64,000 nt of DNA from Pieris napi (GCF_905475465.1 NC_062250.1:2564501-2628500); one strand, 5' to 3'; counted from the first letter of the stretch, positions 12,274 through 25,269 are shown. Notes: generated from the letters alone by a model not told the origin. Numbers and translations: made by a program.

Positions 12274-14578
12274 GTGGATAAGTAAATTAGTGGTAGATTT
12301 ATTTAAGAAAGGACGTGGTCGGGAGAACAAAAGAACTTATCCATTTTTCAAAGGCCGGCAACGCACAATGAAATAGTATTTATGCATATAGAAGTATAAT
12401 CATACTTTGTTAACTTAATTCTACTACAGGGTAAAAAACTCCCACTGCAATACAATTTATTTTTGGGATAATGGTGTGCAGATTTTATATTACGAAAATT
12501 AACAAAATTTACTAATATTTTAAGGTTATATAAACAACATACCCTTTATTTATACATATATCCATCTAGCATATATAGCAGCGTTATAACTGAAATACTC
12601 TTGTGCCTCTTTCATAACAGCGTAAGTACAATTTGACAGAAAGAGACGAAACTTTAAAAGGAATCAAAAAAATACTTTTTTAGTTTTATGGAAAATTATG
12701 TCCATTAAATTTTGAATGTCGAAGTACATGAATATACAAAATTCTATCAACAATAGAACAGTGAGATATTTTTGTCACAATAAATAACCCTATCGCTAAC
12801 TGTAAAGTAATTTGTGATCTTACCTACGTTGTACGTACAAAAAAATATAAACGATTTTAAAACAAATGGTGACTTTCACCATAACTAAGCGTTCGACCAA
12901 CCAAGCTGCAGAAGATAAACCACTCCTTATATGGAAATTGTATTCGTTTTTACAACAAACTCCCAAGTCCCAAGCGAAATTAGAGAATTATCACTGAATA
13001 AATTCAAAACTCTTCTTAAACGTAAATTAATCAATAAAGCTTTTTTGAGTGATCCTAATCCTTGGGAGTGATTTGCTCCAGTTCAAACAATTTGTGTGAC
13101 TCAAAACTTGGCGATTAAAAAGACTGGCGGAGAGTTTCATCCCAGTTCTTCTTGCTTTTGACTTGCGAAATGGTAGTCAATGTAAATTTAGAATCAATTT
13201 AACATTTTCTGTTGACGTTAATAATAATAAATCATTTATTTGCAATAAAGTGTTACATTTATATCGATTAATTATAAAAATCCTCACAATCAGCCACACA
13301 AAAATAGGCATGCAAATGTCATTAAGTCATATAATAAGAACATCTGTCTTAATAATAAGTTAAGCTATTTATAATTAATTGTTGTCAAACTTAGGCCAAA
13401 TATTCGCCCACGCTATAAAAGCACCTTGACTTTAAAAATTTAATCACCTTCCCCTTGAAAACATTACACGGTAGTGATCTATAACTTCTAGGAAAGTGAT
13501 TCTTTTAGCCATGGCGTATCATAAGTGTACTGGTTAGCTATATGAATAAAGTTATTTTGAGTTTGATGTTTTTTTTCCTACTAGACGTACGCGACCGTAC
13601 TATATAATTCTAACCAATATTGTAAAATTCCAAGAATTCTCATTCGTAGTCAATATAAACGTCTCCAGTTTGTAAGTTAAATCGAGCGGTTCGAATGAGC
13701 CTTTTCGTCACGTGCCTTATAAAGTTTATCAACTTTATCTTGTCAATGTTTTATTTGCTAAATCTATTATTTCGGCAAGCATATAGAGTAATGTAATATA
13801 TCTTTGACAACGAAAAAACGTGTTTGGTGTTTGAAGGGCCGTTTCTTTGTTATACCTTTTCTTTTTATTATATTGTATGTAAAAATAACAAACCTAACGT
13901 TTCCATACTTGGTAATATAAAACTAGTCAATCGCTGTTTGGTCTACTTAAAAAGGGTTTTATTACTCACCCTTCTCTCAGCGCATTGAATAATTCAGTCA
14001 GCTTATTAATATCTATTTAATATGTATTTAGTTGCATAAACTTGGCTATATTTATACCATTTTTATCTTATAATCCGTAGGCCGATTTATTACTTCCAGA
14101 CATCAGACTACAATGAAACAATGCTCAGCTCTTCACATCCTTTGTTAAAATTGAGAATCCATTTTTTCAAATATTAGCACATATTATATATATCGACAGA
14201 AAATGTATGAAAGAAAAGTTTTTGTATGATATTGTAAATTTTATTGAGAAATCGATTTAGAATTTATTTAGAATTAAACAGATATTCCCCAAGTTGGATT
14301 AGGACACAAAAATAATGGTTTTGTAATTCAAAGCTTTAGAATATAAAAAAATAAACGTGTGTGTACTTATGTAACGCGTTAGAAGTTATACTTCTTTGGC
14401 GTAGATAAAAATCTTTTCAAACATTTTATTATACGTTTGTAGAAAAAATTACACTAACAATAGAAAAACCTAAAATGTTGACTATAACTTCAGGGTGTCG
14501 GTTTTTGTAACGGCGCGCGCTTCATAAAAATTAACTCTCATAATTTTTCCCTATCGCGCCAAAAAAGTATATAGTATA
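12274..14578. other. Intergenic stretch, no gene
   Basis: Contains a short palindromic repeat tied to the motif gacagaaagagacgaaac (about 12587-12650, also seen near 44.4 and 50.5 kb), a family C copy at 13100-13215 and a tail-like piece at 13520-13565. A gaagttatacttctttggcg motif at about 14382 belongs to a family also seen near 37.1 and 40.4 kb. Confidence 0.5.
13100..13215 (+). repeat. Interspersed repeat family C, diverged
   Basis: aacttggcgattaaaaagac, tggcggagagtttcatccca and gaaatggtagtcaatgtaaa match the family order with substitutions. Confidence 0.6.
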
Positions 14579-15146
14579 AGATCCCGATATACAACGACCT
14601 TCACCGAGATGCTTATTTAATGAAACGTATTTTAGATTTAATTTAATATGTCAATAAATATAATCCATATGGGGTGCCTAGCAAATTTCAGTCCAGAGTA
14701 TGTTAAATTAATATTTAAAAAAAATATATAATTTGCATGTAGTAAATTTTTTTAATTTTTTTCAATCAATATTTTTAATCAGGGTAGTATTATATATGTA
14801 TCACTATAACTTTCTTTTTTACTAAAGATGTATATATACTTTAGTGTCATATAAAAAATATACACATTATTTGATTAAAAACAACCTAACGTTTGCATAT
14901 TCTATGGGCTTCATACTTTCGATTGGTATAGAATTTATCTAATAATCATACCGGTGAAATGTTTAAAAAAATATTTTTTTAAACATTTCACCTTTCACCT
15001 AAATTTTTTTTTAATATTAATAAAAATACTCTGGACTGAAATTTGCTAGGTAACCCATATGGATTATATTTATTGACATTAAATTAAATATAAAATACGT
15101 TTCATTAAATAAGCATCTCGGTGAAGGTCGTTGTATATCGGGATCT
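14579..15146. mobile_element. Long-TIR foldback MITE with TA duplication
   Basis: Left arm from 14579 (AGATCCCGATATACAACGAC...) and right arm ending 15146 are near-perfect inverted repeats for roughly 120 bp, separated by AT-rich DNA. TA flanks both ends (14577-14578, 15147-15148). There is no transposase frame. This is a Tc1/mariner-type non-autonomous element by its target site. Confidence 0.85.
14953..14992. repeat. Perfect 40-bp palindrome inside the MITE
   Basis: ggtgaaatgtttaaaaaaat is immediately followed by its exact reverse complement with no spacer. It sits in the non-TIR centre of the element at 14579-15146. Confidence 0.9.
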
Positions 15147-15639
15147 TAGACCAATAACTTCAAAAAAATTACAATCTGTTAGTCTTAATTAACTTTAATC
15201 CAACTAGTCTAAGTTTGCGTACACAGAGAATAAGGTGGGCTTACACTGCCAACAGATGCGAAGTCATTAAGGGGCAGACAAAACATCCATCATAAGTTTA
15301 ATGTTAGTGAAGGAATTACTAAGTTCCTCGGTTACTAATAACCCGGTCTTGTTGAGTTATCGCAAAGGGTCTAAAGGTAATTTAATCAAGATAAGTTTCA
15401 GTTTTAATAAAGTTTGAAATGCAATTTTGACCCTCTTAAGTTTATCAAAGAGCTATTTACATTGCACTTTGACCTTTGTTATCAGAGACGAACTTCTTTC
15501 ATTTTGCTTTCAGCTTGTGCTCTAAGTTAAGCCAATATGACAATTACTGTAAGCTTTTTATCTCGCTGATGCCGCAAATTAATGTAATAAGCTTCCTTAG
15601 GTTAAAGAGGTCAAAATTATAAGAGGCGCAACTTATTTT

Positions 15640-16030
15640 TGTTATATAGGACATCGGGCAAATGGACAAGAGGCTCATCTGATGTTAAGTGATACCGCCG
15701 CCCATGGACACTCTCAATGCCCGCGAGTGCGTTGTCGACCTTTTAAGAATTGTTACGCTCTTTTCTTGATGGACCCTAAGTCCATCAGTGGTTTGGAAAT
15801 ACTTCAAAAACTTTAAGAAACGCTCAGTTGTGGACGGACGTCGAGGTGCTACTGATGATTTTTGTAGTCTGCCTTGACGTCCGATGATTAAACTCAGCTG
15901 CAGGTATTAGTCCGAACAACTCCTCTGACCACTCTCCTTGGTTAATGCAGTAGAAGATAAAGTGAGACCCCACATCTCTAAGCAACGCCAAGAGATCAAG
16001 CCGCTCGGAAAGTGACTGATACATACGCAC
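15640..16030 (+). repeat. Interspersed repeat family B, long copy
   Basis: One of the most complete copies: tatataggacatcgggcaaa, aggctcatctgatgttaagt, the ctcttttcttgatggaccct block, cgctcagttgtggacgg and the distal part with ccacatctctaagcaacgcc and gatcaagccgctcgg. The 68-codon minus frame at 15824-16030 is its antisense. Confidence 0.75.
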
Positions 16031-16529
16031 GTAGTTATACTTATAAAACAGATTATATTTAATAGACCACTAAAGGTAAAATGCATTCCATAAAAATGTT
16101 ATCAATATGTACTTTAAGCTTGCCTTAAATTCTCTGTCCAATTAGCAAGAAGATGCCATCTTTCACAGCTCATTTGAGTGGATTAGACTTGTCGCAGCGC
16201 CGGTTCTAACTGGTTATAGCCGAGTATAACCGGTTATAAACGGTTTTGCATGGATAGCGCGAGCTCGCTAAAAGAGCTAGTACCAGTTAATTAGAGGGTT
16301 GAGTGCTCATTTCGTTCTATGTGATATCAAATAATTTATAAGAACGAGTCTCTACTTAGTTAATTGAGACAAGAAAAGGTTAATGACCTTTATTAGTCAC
16401 CGTGACTTAATTTGTCTAGACTTAGTTTATTCACGACATGAAGGTGCTAGAAAACAAAACAGACTGCCTCTGTATAAATTAGTAGTGAATAGTAATTAAT
16501 ACGGACACAATTTTTTTTATATGTTACAG

Positions 16530-16650
16530 AAGCCATATGCGCAGTGGGCTCACCTAATGTTAAGTGATACCGCCCATGGACAATCACATAGCCATACACC
16601 TCGCAAGTGTGTTTCCGGCTTTTTAAGAATTGGCACTGTCTTTTATTGAG
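16530..16650 (+). repeat. Family B fragment
   Basis: cacctaatgttaagtgatac, gtgtttccggctttttaaga and attggcactgtcttttattg are diverged family B blocks. A second family B copy follows at about 16725. Confidence 0.6.
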
Positions 16651-16724
16651 GGATGTAATAAGCTTCCTTAGGTTAAACAGGGCAAAATTATAAGAGGCGC
16701 AACTTACTTTTGTTAAATAGGAGA

Positions 16725-16925
16725 TCGGGCAAAAGGACAAGAGGCTCACCTGATGCTAAGTGATAGCACCACCCATGGAAAATCTCAATGCCCGCGAGTG
16801 CGTTGCCTACCTTTAAAGAATTGTTAAGCTCTTTTCTTGATGGACCCTAAGTCGAATTGGTTTGGAAACACTTCAGTGGGCAGCTGGTTCCACATAGTGG
16901 TGGTGCTAATAGGGAACAAATATCA
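16725..16925 (+). repeat. Family B copy
   Basis: gatcgggcaaaaggacaaga, ctcacctgatgctaagtgat, cagtgggcagctggttccac and catagtggtggtgct are present in order. Its upstream neighbour duplicates the segment aataagcttccttaggttaa found before the 15.6-kb copy, so about 50 bp of host flank was duplicated with the repeat. Confidence 0.7.
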
Positions 16926-18387
16926 GTTCTATACTAAAGCAGTAAAATAATAGTAGTATGTTATTTGAAATTCTTTATTTAATGTTCTTTATAATGCCCA
17001 AAAGATATAACTCTTGACTATAAAACATTTGTCAAACAAACAATTACTTCACCCATAATACACTATATATCATTCAGTTTAGTAGATTACAATAACTTAC
17101 ATTGAACAAAATATTTGAATAAAAATTACATTTAAAACAGCATATTTGAATACACATCTAATAACAAACGAAATATGGTATAAAATTTATTCAAACATTG
17201 TTCCTCTTGTCTGTGTAACAAATGACAAACATAAAATCCTCTATTTATGACTGCAATGTAATGTACGAGCTAAAATAAAAACAGCGAACATTGAAAATGT
17301 CTATTTTAATCTGTGCAAAATGTATGACATTGTTGCGCTTTATTTAAATTTTACAACTAATTAAAATAATATACTAATTAACGAATAAAAGTAATAAAAC
17401 ATGCCATTTTCTTATTGTTGAATTGTCAACATCCTATTGTCAACATACAGTTCGATTCGAACATACGTCCTCAAGGTTGAAAATCGCTTAGTTACTAAGC
17501 CAACATTGTACTAAAATTCATAAGTAAAAAGAATTTAATAACAAGCATTCTCACCAAAATTGGCATCCAATACAGCAAGTGTTTTAAAATGGGAACATGA
17601 TCAAATTAATTTGCGCCGTTATTCTCCGCTCGGATGAAACAATTTCTAGTAGCCGCCAGTTTGAAATAAATTAAATGACCTTTAAAGTAATTACGTAGTA
17701 ATTTTGAGCAGTTTATGCAAATAGGAGAATTATTTATTCGTATTCGTAGTAAACTCGTAAAAAGAACAGAATGCGCGGTCAACATTTGTGTCATATAAAG
17801 CCGTAACAGATGCTGGCAGCTCCAAATATGGCCATTTGCGCAATTTGGATAAAATGTGACGTCTATTATGCTTTAATTAACACTGGCGTTTTCGCAAAAC
17901 TATTCGGTGATAATATGAGCAGTGTTGCGCTAGTGGTTTGTGCAATTCTCGTCCATGAGCTTCAAATCCCGGCTTTGTACATTCGCTCGTACGGTGAACT
18001 AAAACATCGCAATAAAGTCGACATCTCTTAGAAACATGAAACCGACAGAATCAGTGAGAAGACTGATGACCTATTTATTTAAAAAAAATCTGTTGTCTGT
18101 TAAGTCGGTTTACTGACAATAGTTGAACGTGACAACGTCACGAATCGCTCACTCAAGTAGGAGAGAGGCAGATGTCGAACGCTGAAGAGCGCGGAGTCCG
18201 ATTGTGCCTCTCTGTCGCTTCGCGCTCTCGCTTGCACTTCAAGCCTTAAATGGAACGCCTCAGAGCGAGGTAACGCCGCATGAGTCATCTTTTTTCGTGC
18301 GTGCAGCCGGCTCCATCGAATTATAAGACGTTGTCAGTCAAAAACTAAATATACAGAAATCTGAGGCCATGACAAAGGATAGCAAAA
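16926..18387. other. Intergenic stretch with GC-rich block
   Basis: Mostly AT-rich and empty. Diverged SINE A pieces lie near 17445-17515 and 17940-18065. A GC-rich segment at about 18100-18300 (cgctcactcaagtaggagag, ctgtcgcttcgcgctctcgc) has an open minus frame of 62 codons with no recognised domain; I cannot assign it. Confidence 0.45.
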
Positions 18388-18555
18388 CGACTCAAAACTT
18401 AGCGATTAAAAAGTGTGGGGGAAAGTTTCTTGCCAGTTGTTCTTGCCCGCTCTACGCCCTTGACTTGCAAACTGGTAGTAAATATAAAATTTACAATTAA
18501 TTTAACTTTTTTGACGTTCATAAGTGTACTTGTTTACCTATGAATAAAGATATTT
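18388..18555 (+). repeat. Interspersed repeat family C
   Basis: aacttagcgattaaaaagtg, ttcttgccagttgttcttgc, ttttgacgttcataagtgta and cctatgaataaagatatttt give the whole family order. Confidence 0.75.
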
Positions 18556-18859
18556 TGAGTTTGATACAACTTGAACATATTGATGTAATCATATACATAC
18601 CTATTATAAATATATATTTCGTTTATCATAACCTACACATAACAATCAAATATACAGTATATAAAATTTTCTTAATCTACATTACAATAATAAATATATT
18701 TATTAATAAAAAGAAAATTACGACCAATTTAACAAGTTTGGTCCCTGTGGCAGGGTCCCTTTATGGCTGGCAACATTTCCTTGCTGTATTGCGATACTTA
18801 TTTGTTGAGCGAGGAAAGCACCAGCTCTAGGTTCACCGGTACTATCTACGGTACTCTAA

Positions 18860-19015
18860 TACCTGAGGTCGAAGGTTCGATCCCCAGGTGTGCACCAATG
18901 GACTTTCTGTCTATGTATAATTAACATTCCCTCGAACGGTGAAGGGAAAAATCGTAAGAAAACCGGCTAGACTTAGACCCAGGAAGTCGGCAGCGTGTGG
19001 TAGCCACAGAAAGTA
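18860..19015 (+). repeat. tRNA-like SINE (family A)
   Basis: gaggtcgaaggttcgatccc head, tgcaccaatggactttctgt, then aaaccggctagacttagacc. Truncated on the 3' side. Confidence 0.75.
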
Positions 19016-20099
19016 AACTTATCGTTTACACATACGTTCTGATAAAACGCTTTAAAGCAACCAATTAATCAGTCTTAGTTAACTGTAGTAATATAATAAA
19101 AGCCTAATAAAAGGCCATTTACTAAACAAGTACATATAATAACACCCATTTTAACGATTTTCTTATACCACACAAGCAACAAATTGGTCAGGTTGTCTTC
19201 CGATATAGGCCTAATCGAACATTCCATGTAAATCAAACGCAGCGCAATGAGAATGTATGTTTTGGTAACTGAATGCAATTTGTATTGAATACAAAACCTA
19301 GTCAGGTAGCGAGATGGCAACGATAGATACGCTTTATATTGTGTTTTAATTACTGCCCCATTAATATCATAAAACAGAGATTTATATATAAATAATTACG
19401 GTTTATGGTATCGTTAATCGTTATGTCACTTGGCACATCGTTTAATTCATACATAATTTAATACAGTTTGTTTATATTATAAGTTAAAAAGTTAGTTGTG
19501 AACTAACCTTGATCTTTAAATAATATGAAATGTAGTAATTATTGTTTATTTATTTATAAAAGCTTGCCAACGCTCAGCACACTAATACCTTGGTACAAGA
19601 ACAATAAAATACAATATTCAATGTGACAAGCACTTTTAGGCAAATATAACAACACGAAGAGATAATAAAAATATATATAGAGAGGAAGTATGGATATCTA
19701 GACCCAGCTCGTTTATCAGAAATTTGGCCAAAACGTGTTCTCCGGAAAGGAGGAACAAATGGCAAAATAGGAATGATGGGAGGCAGGAGTATCTAGAGGA
19801 TAGACGAAACTTAAATTTTGTTAAAAGGTTGGGGCATTCCACCAGATTGTTAAATACAACCGATACATCCATTAATTTTTTAGCCTGGTTTCAACTATTT
19901 TATAATTATAGGGAATAAACATTTCAGGGACATTTCTTCTACATAAACACTTCTAAAGCAACACTTATAATACATTTTTTATTTTAGATTAAATTTAAAA
20001 GAAAAACTAAAAGTAAAATAAAATTTTACTTGTAATTTAGTTTTTATTAATTTTGTTATGCACTTCTCGCGCTTTACCCTTAGTTTTAGATTTTTACTC
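19016..20099. other. Intergenic stretch with family H repeat
   Basis: Family H at about 19545-19680 (agcttgccaacgctcagcac, atgtgacaagcactttta) continues into open frames on both strands (19574-19918). The plus frame has a charged middle (SPERRNKWQNRNDGRQEYLE) but no domain I recognise. It is probably transposon-derived. Confidence 0.4.
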
Positions 20100-20215
20100 G
20101 TTATATTGGTAACGTTGGTTTCCTCAGCATGTCTGGAAAAGATTGCTTGTTAGCGATACGCCGTTGCATCCCTAATAATTAATGTTATCTGTTTCATTTT
20201 TAATAAAACGACGTT
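20100..20215 (+). repeat. LINE 3' tail copy
   Basis: gtctggaaaagattgcttgt, tagcgatacgccgttgcatc and the following T-rich run match the 3' tails at 35.55, 42.36 and 59.71 kb. The last of these is attached to a reverse-transcriptase relic, so all are ends of one LINE family. Confidence 0.6.
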
Positions 20216-22893
20216 TTACAAATAAATAAATTTCAATTTAAAAAGTCACTAAAGAGATTTAAAAAGAACTTGATACTCGAGTTACTTCGATACATTCCAT
20301 CTACCAAACGTCCTTAATCCAAATTATTTTAAAATCGTATACAGAAGCTCACAGCAAAGATTTGAATGGTCATTGAGGTAACTCATTTGCGTAACAACAA
20401 ACACTCGGCTCGGAAATAGCATATTCAGAGTAAGAACTATTGAAACTAGACCGGTATTCTCCGTCCTATTTCATCACTTTATATGAGCTCTCGAGCTGAA
20501 GTCCAACGGGAATGTTCTAGAATATGCATAGGAATTAATTTGAAAAATATATGGAACCTTCGCTATGTCGACTTAGCGAGCTTATTTACGTAAATGTTGT
20601 ATGTAAGCATTTTCTTTTTGTGATATTTATGACTATAATATTTTTTTTTAATACGATACTTACGGTACAAATACGTATATTTCAAGAGTTATGTAACATA
20701 ACATTAGTTAAGTGACATATAAATATTTTAGTTAATAATTAGAAGAGCAAACCAAATGTTTAGTTTTTTTACCCTTTAGTTTTCCCCACATTCATAAATT
20801 GTATTATATATAACATTCTCGTTTCCGATAATGTCCAATATATATACGTATACACTTATATTCTGTATAGGTAACATAAGTGGCACTTAGATTTAAAAAC
20901 CCTTAATAAGCTAAGTTAGGTTTTGTTAGCGTTACAACCCAACTACACCTAATTTTATGTTAGTTATAAGCTCATATTATAAACGATTAACACCCAGCTT
21001 CAAACTAAGAGTTTCATTTAAAATTTATTTGAACATCCCTCAAACACCAAACTTAACTATTTAAAAACAAAACGATGTATTTTAATTGCCTATACACATT
21101 GTGTAACCACTATTTACAGAGACTTTAATTCACTGTCGGGAACTCGGTGAAATTTAATTTATATTAGGCAACTGGATTAGCTTCAATTTGAGCGTCCTAC
21201 ATAAATACTTTGATCTCGTTAGCGTGACTCTTTATTAAACCAACACAATAGGAGGCAGTCCTTTTATTAAAGCCCTGTCTTTACCTGCTTAATTTGGCCG
21301 TAGAATATTACTTAATAACTCAATTCAAATTAAATTCACATTTAATCTGTTTGCTTTATTACTTTGGAACAGAACAAATATGGTTAAAACGGGAATCTTT
21401 GTTAATTTTTACTATTATTATTTTTCCTTGTATTATTATTATAACATGTTTTTTTTGCGTCTGAGGTGCAAACTAACCGTTGTGGTATATGGCAGAATGA
21501 CCAGCGCTTTGGAACACGTCTGCTCTCATCATAATGCTAATTCCTTTTTTTTCTTTCCATAATTTTTTGTTATTTTTCTTTTTTGATTATTATTATTTTG
21601 TGTGTTTCTGTGTGTGTGTTTCGTTAGTAATAAATTTTATGTTAAGTTATGTTTATTTATAGTTACTTAGGCTGAAAAGAATAGTACTGAAGCTGTTATT
21701 GTAGCATAATAATAAAACCTATATAACTGTTCAACATCAACTTTCTTTAAAATTTTGAAATATTAATTAAAAGATAGTTTGCGCACTGCTCTTAAACTTT
21801 ATTGACGAATATATTTATCGTGGAAACATTGACATATTTGATTAAAGAAACAAAGTATTAATCGTATTAAAGTGTTGAACGTCACCGTTTTTTGAAGTAA
21901 TTTATGTTTATTCCTACAAATGTGCACACAAGTCCAGTTAAGCAAACATGTATTTAGGAACGTAAACACAACAGTCGACTAAAAGCTCACAAATCAGAAT
22001 ACGGAAATCCGATGTATTCTGTAAGTGTTCTTAGGTTAATACGATTGCTCTCGGTCGCCCGACTCAGAATGGTCGTTGCAAATTCGAAGCAGGCCAGAAT
22101 TGCGCGTCAAGCCACCCGGAAAATTGTATCGCACAGGTTCACTGCTAATCTATGCATATTATGCTGTACTCTCTGAATGTCAAAATACTTAGGTGTCAGT
22201 TGTTTTAATCAAAAAAGGCGCCATAAAAACTAAGTAATTGCGTTATGTCAATAGACAAAAGAAATATGACATATTGAAGAAATATATTATTTATGAAGCA
22301 ATTTTAAATAATTATCCAGTTATTTACGTTAACTGTATTTTAAATTAAAATAGTACTTTACGGCATATAAATTATCTTAGACTAGTGACCCGCCCAGGCT
22401 TCGCACGGATGCAATGCTGATACTAAATTCAAAGTGCTATAGAGTATAGGGAGAACCGCGGCCTCCGACGCGCTGCGTCCCGCAATTTTTAAATTTGTAA
22501 TATCTTCAAAAATATTAAATACTGTAAAGGGCCATATAGATCTTATATTAAATCAGCAATGTATTTCAGGTATTTTATTGGATAAGGATTAATGCTATTA
22601 TTTGCAATTCATTTATTTCTGAAATTATTTATCGTACAAAGTAATGAGAGAAAAATTATTATGAGATATCCATAAGAGATAGACATATATATACCATCGC
22701 GGAGTTTTCTGTAGACGTTTTCAATGTGTACAATACTTAGTACATTATTTTGATAAACCTCGTAGGGTTCGCAATGTAACCGGAAAAAATGTAATTATTT
22801 ACGATTTACCTTCCATTTATTTCTCCACCCATATCTAATGGATGTTATTATTGACAGACAATTATAGAATTAAAAATTTATTTATAAAATATT
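20216..22893. other. AT-rich intergenic stretch below PDCD6-like B
   Basis: No exon or complete element was recognised. A possible Helitron-like terminus lies at 22381-22420 (actagtgacccgcccaggct). The bases just below the PDCD6-like stop include an AATAAA on the minus strand (22877-22882), only 11 bases past the stop. Confidence 0.45.
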
Positions 22894-25142
22894 TCATAAT
22901 TTGAGGCTCATTACCATTCGTAGGAATTGTTCATAGTGTATTGTTATTACTCCATCTTGGTTTGGATCATGTTGACGGAACGCAGATGTTAATGTCTGAA
23001 AATAAAGAAAATAATTAAGCACAACGCAGTTTTATCTTTTTAAACTATTTATGACATCAATAACGTAATGCTTTGAAGAATTTATGGAGCATATTATTTA
23101 TTATGATTAGGTATAGTTAGTATGAATCATTGGGATTATGGTTTACTACTATGAACTGAAATGAAAAATAAAATTTTGCGCAAACTAAGTCTATAAGTAC
23201 TTATTTTATTGCAGTTAGTATTATATATTTTAATATGTTATATCCCTTACAAGAAGAAACATTTTCGGTTTTCCAAAAAATCGTACATCTTGAACCCAAA
23301 TAGAAATTATAACACGTTATTTACATCACAATGACAAAAACAGGAGTAAAATAAAAGAAAATTTAGGATGCAAATGGGCGGTCTTATGTGATATAAGCTG
23401 TCTCTTCCAGAAATACTGTGATGAAAAGTCAGGCTTCTAGTTTCATCCATAACGAAGTTATAGGGGTCGAAAATGGTCTGAACTGCTTCATGAAAAGGTT
23501 GGTATGGCTGTGCCGCTTTTTTGATGGACTCGGCAAGCTGACTGCCGTCCCCCCCAGATACCGGGTGACTGACTCAATACGGTAAGAAATAAAACGTATA
23601 CTCACGTAAAGCGTGACACAGCACTGAATGAAATCATCGAAGAGAATAGTCCCTTGGCCATATCTATCAAACTTCCGTACCATCATATCGGCTGTATCAT
23701 CAGGAAGGCGATAACCGAAGGCATTTAAGGCATTCTTTAATTCTTTGCTGTCTATATTTCCCGAACTATCTGTATCAAATGATCTGAAGCAGTTCTGCCA
23801 GTCGCTCACGTATTTCCAAAGAGTTCCAAAGTCATTGAAAGATATTACACCCCTATTTTCCTTGTCAAACATACCTGGAAACTCTGTCCACGTTAAGTAC
23901 TGTAATAAGGTATTGACTATTGAGTAACTGATAACGAAATTATTCACTTATAAACATTACTAATGTAAACAATCAAATAAAACACTATTTATAAAATTAT
24001 GTAAATCAATGATCAACAAAAACCATAGCCGCTAAACCTTTTAGCCTGTGATCATTTGTTTTTGAAGTGAAACTTCTTTAGGCGCATGAGGGTACAATTT
24101 TTACGGATGAAACGGAATAATAACAATATTAGCGTCACGAAGATGTGCAGCGTTTTTGACGAAGGAAAGGGAGAGAGCGATTGAGACCGATTGAGAGAGA
24201 AGGGCAAATTACGTTATAGACTTTCTTTTTGTAAATAAAAATTTCGTAAAGAGAATTTATGAACTATTAGTATTTTTTATTTTATGCAAAATAATTTATT
24301 AAAATCTCAAATGACGAATTGTAAATTAAAATGCCACATGTTTTTAGTATCGAAGACTTAGAATTTAAGAAATTAAATTTATAATTTGTATTAATTTTCG
24401 ACACTTAATATTTTAATGACAATAAAATTCATAAAATTCATAAAACATATCTTCCTTTTGTTCATGTTTGTGCCACCGTGTTTAGAATCGCTAATTTCCT
24501 CGCGATGTTTTCCTCACGCGTAGGAGCAAGTGTTAAAAATCTAAAAGCAAAGATAACCAAAATAACAGACACGGTACTGTAATGCTCCTTCTATACAAAG
24601 GCTGAAGTTGCAATTGTTTGAATATATCGTTTGATAACAATAGAACAAACCTATCATAAGTCGGACCGTTTCTGGATTAAACGGATTCCATGTTCCATTT
24701 GAAAGCGCTTGTTGCAATTCATCAGCTGATATGTAGCCGCTTCTGTCTTTGTCAACACTGTAAGACAATTTTACGCTTACTTAAAGGTTTAATTAGGTAA
24801 AATGTTAATATGAATTCATAGCCTTCGCCCGTTGTTGCGTTATACAATTTTAAGCAAGTGATTTAACAAATTAGTCGCATAAACAATCTATACAATATTT
24901 CATTACAATTCCTCTAGTAGTTTTTGAGTTAATTACGTTAAACGATTTAAGCAAAGTTTGTGTTCTACTGGTAAAGTATGCTAATAGACTCACAGTAATT
25001 ATTTTATTAAAGTATAGAACGGAAATAAAAATGATGTGATAAGTGTCTTATTACTTAATATAAAACAAGATTTTTAGAGAACAAACCTTACGAAGATGCT
25101 CCAAAGGTAATCCCTACTAGGCATGGGAGACTGGAACTGCAT
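22894..25142 (-). CDS. PDCD6/ALG-2-like penta-EF-hand protein, copy B
   Basis: Four coding exons: 25142-25087, 24757-24651, 23874-23606 and 22995-22894 (56+107+269+102 nt), giving 177 aa and TGA. It starts MQFQSPMPSRDYLW. EF1 loop is DKDRSGYISADE (about residues 21-32). A non-canonical EF2 follows around FDKENRGVISF. EF3 is DTDSSGNIDSKE, EF4 is FDRYGQGTILF, and EF5 has HDPNQDGVITIH in place of the usual D-T-D. ALG-2 proteins bind calcium through EF1 and EF3 and dimerise through EF5, linking ESCRT, ALIX and ER-exit partners. All splice sites are GT/AG and no frame is broken. An AG acceptor lies 8 nt before the ATG, so a non-coding 5' exon is expected. Exon lengths and phases equal copy A at 62-63 kb, with about 31 residue differences, so this is a DNA-level duplicate rather than a retrocopy. 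Confidence 0.9.
24060..24480. mobile_element. Family F repeat in intron 2 of PDCD6-like B
   Basis: gaagtgaaacttctttaggc, gcgtcacgaagatgtgcagc and gggagagagcgattgagacc recur in the same order at 52381-52590 in an arrow intron. Probably a non-autonomous element; ends are not resolved. Confidence 0.55.
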
Positions 25143-25269
25143 TTTGAATCTAAAAAGTACATTTTGTAGGATTTATATTAAAATATATAAAGTACAATGA
25201 CACATTAAACAACGGTGCTACAGTTCTTGGTATTGGCCTCAGATATCTGTTTATTAATAAACGTTATGT

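Noticed and set aside
12019..12330. Open frames of 77-103 codons on both strands (VYCILYI-type repeats)
   Set aside because: They are pure translation of the 7-bp satellite in all frames; no gene.
22894..25142. PDCD6-like B as a processed pseudogene
   Set aside because: It keeps three introns at the same positions, has intact GT/AG sites and no stop or frameshift.
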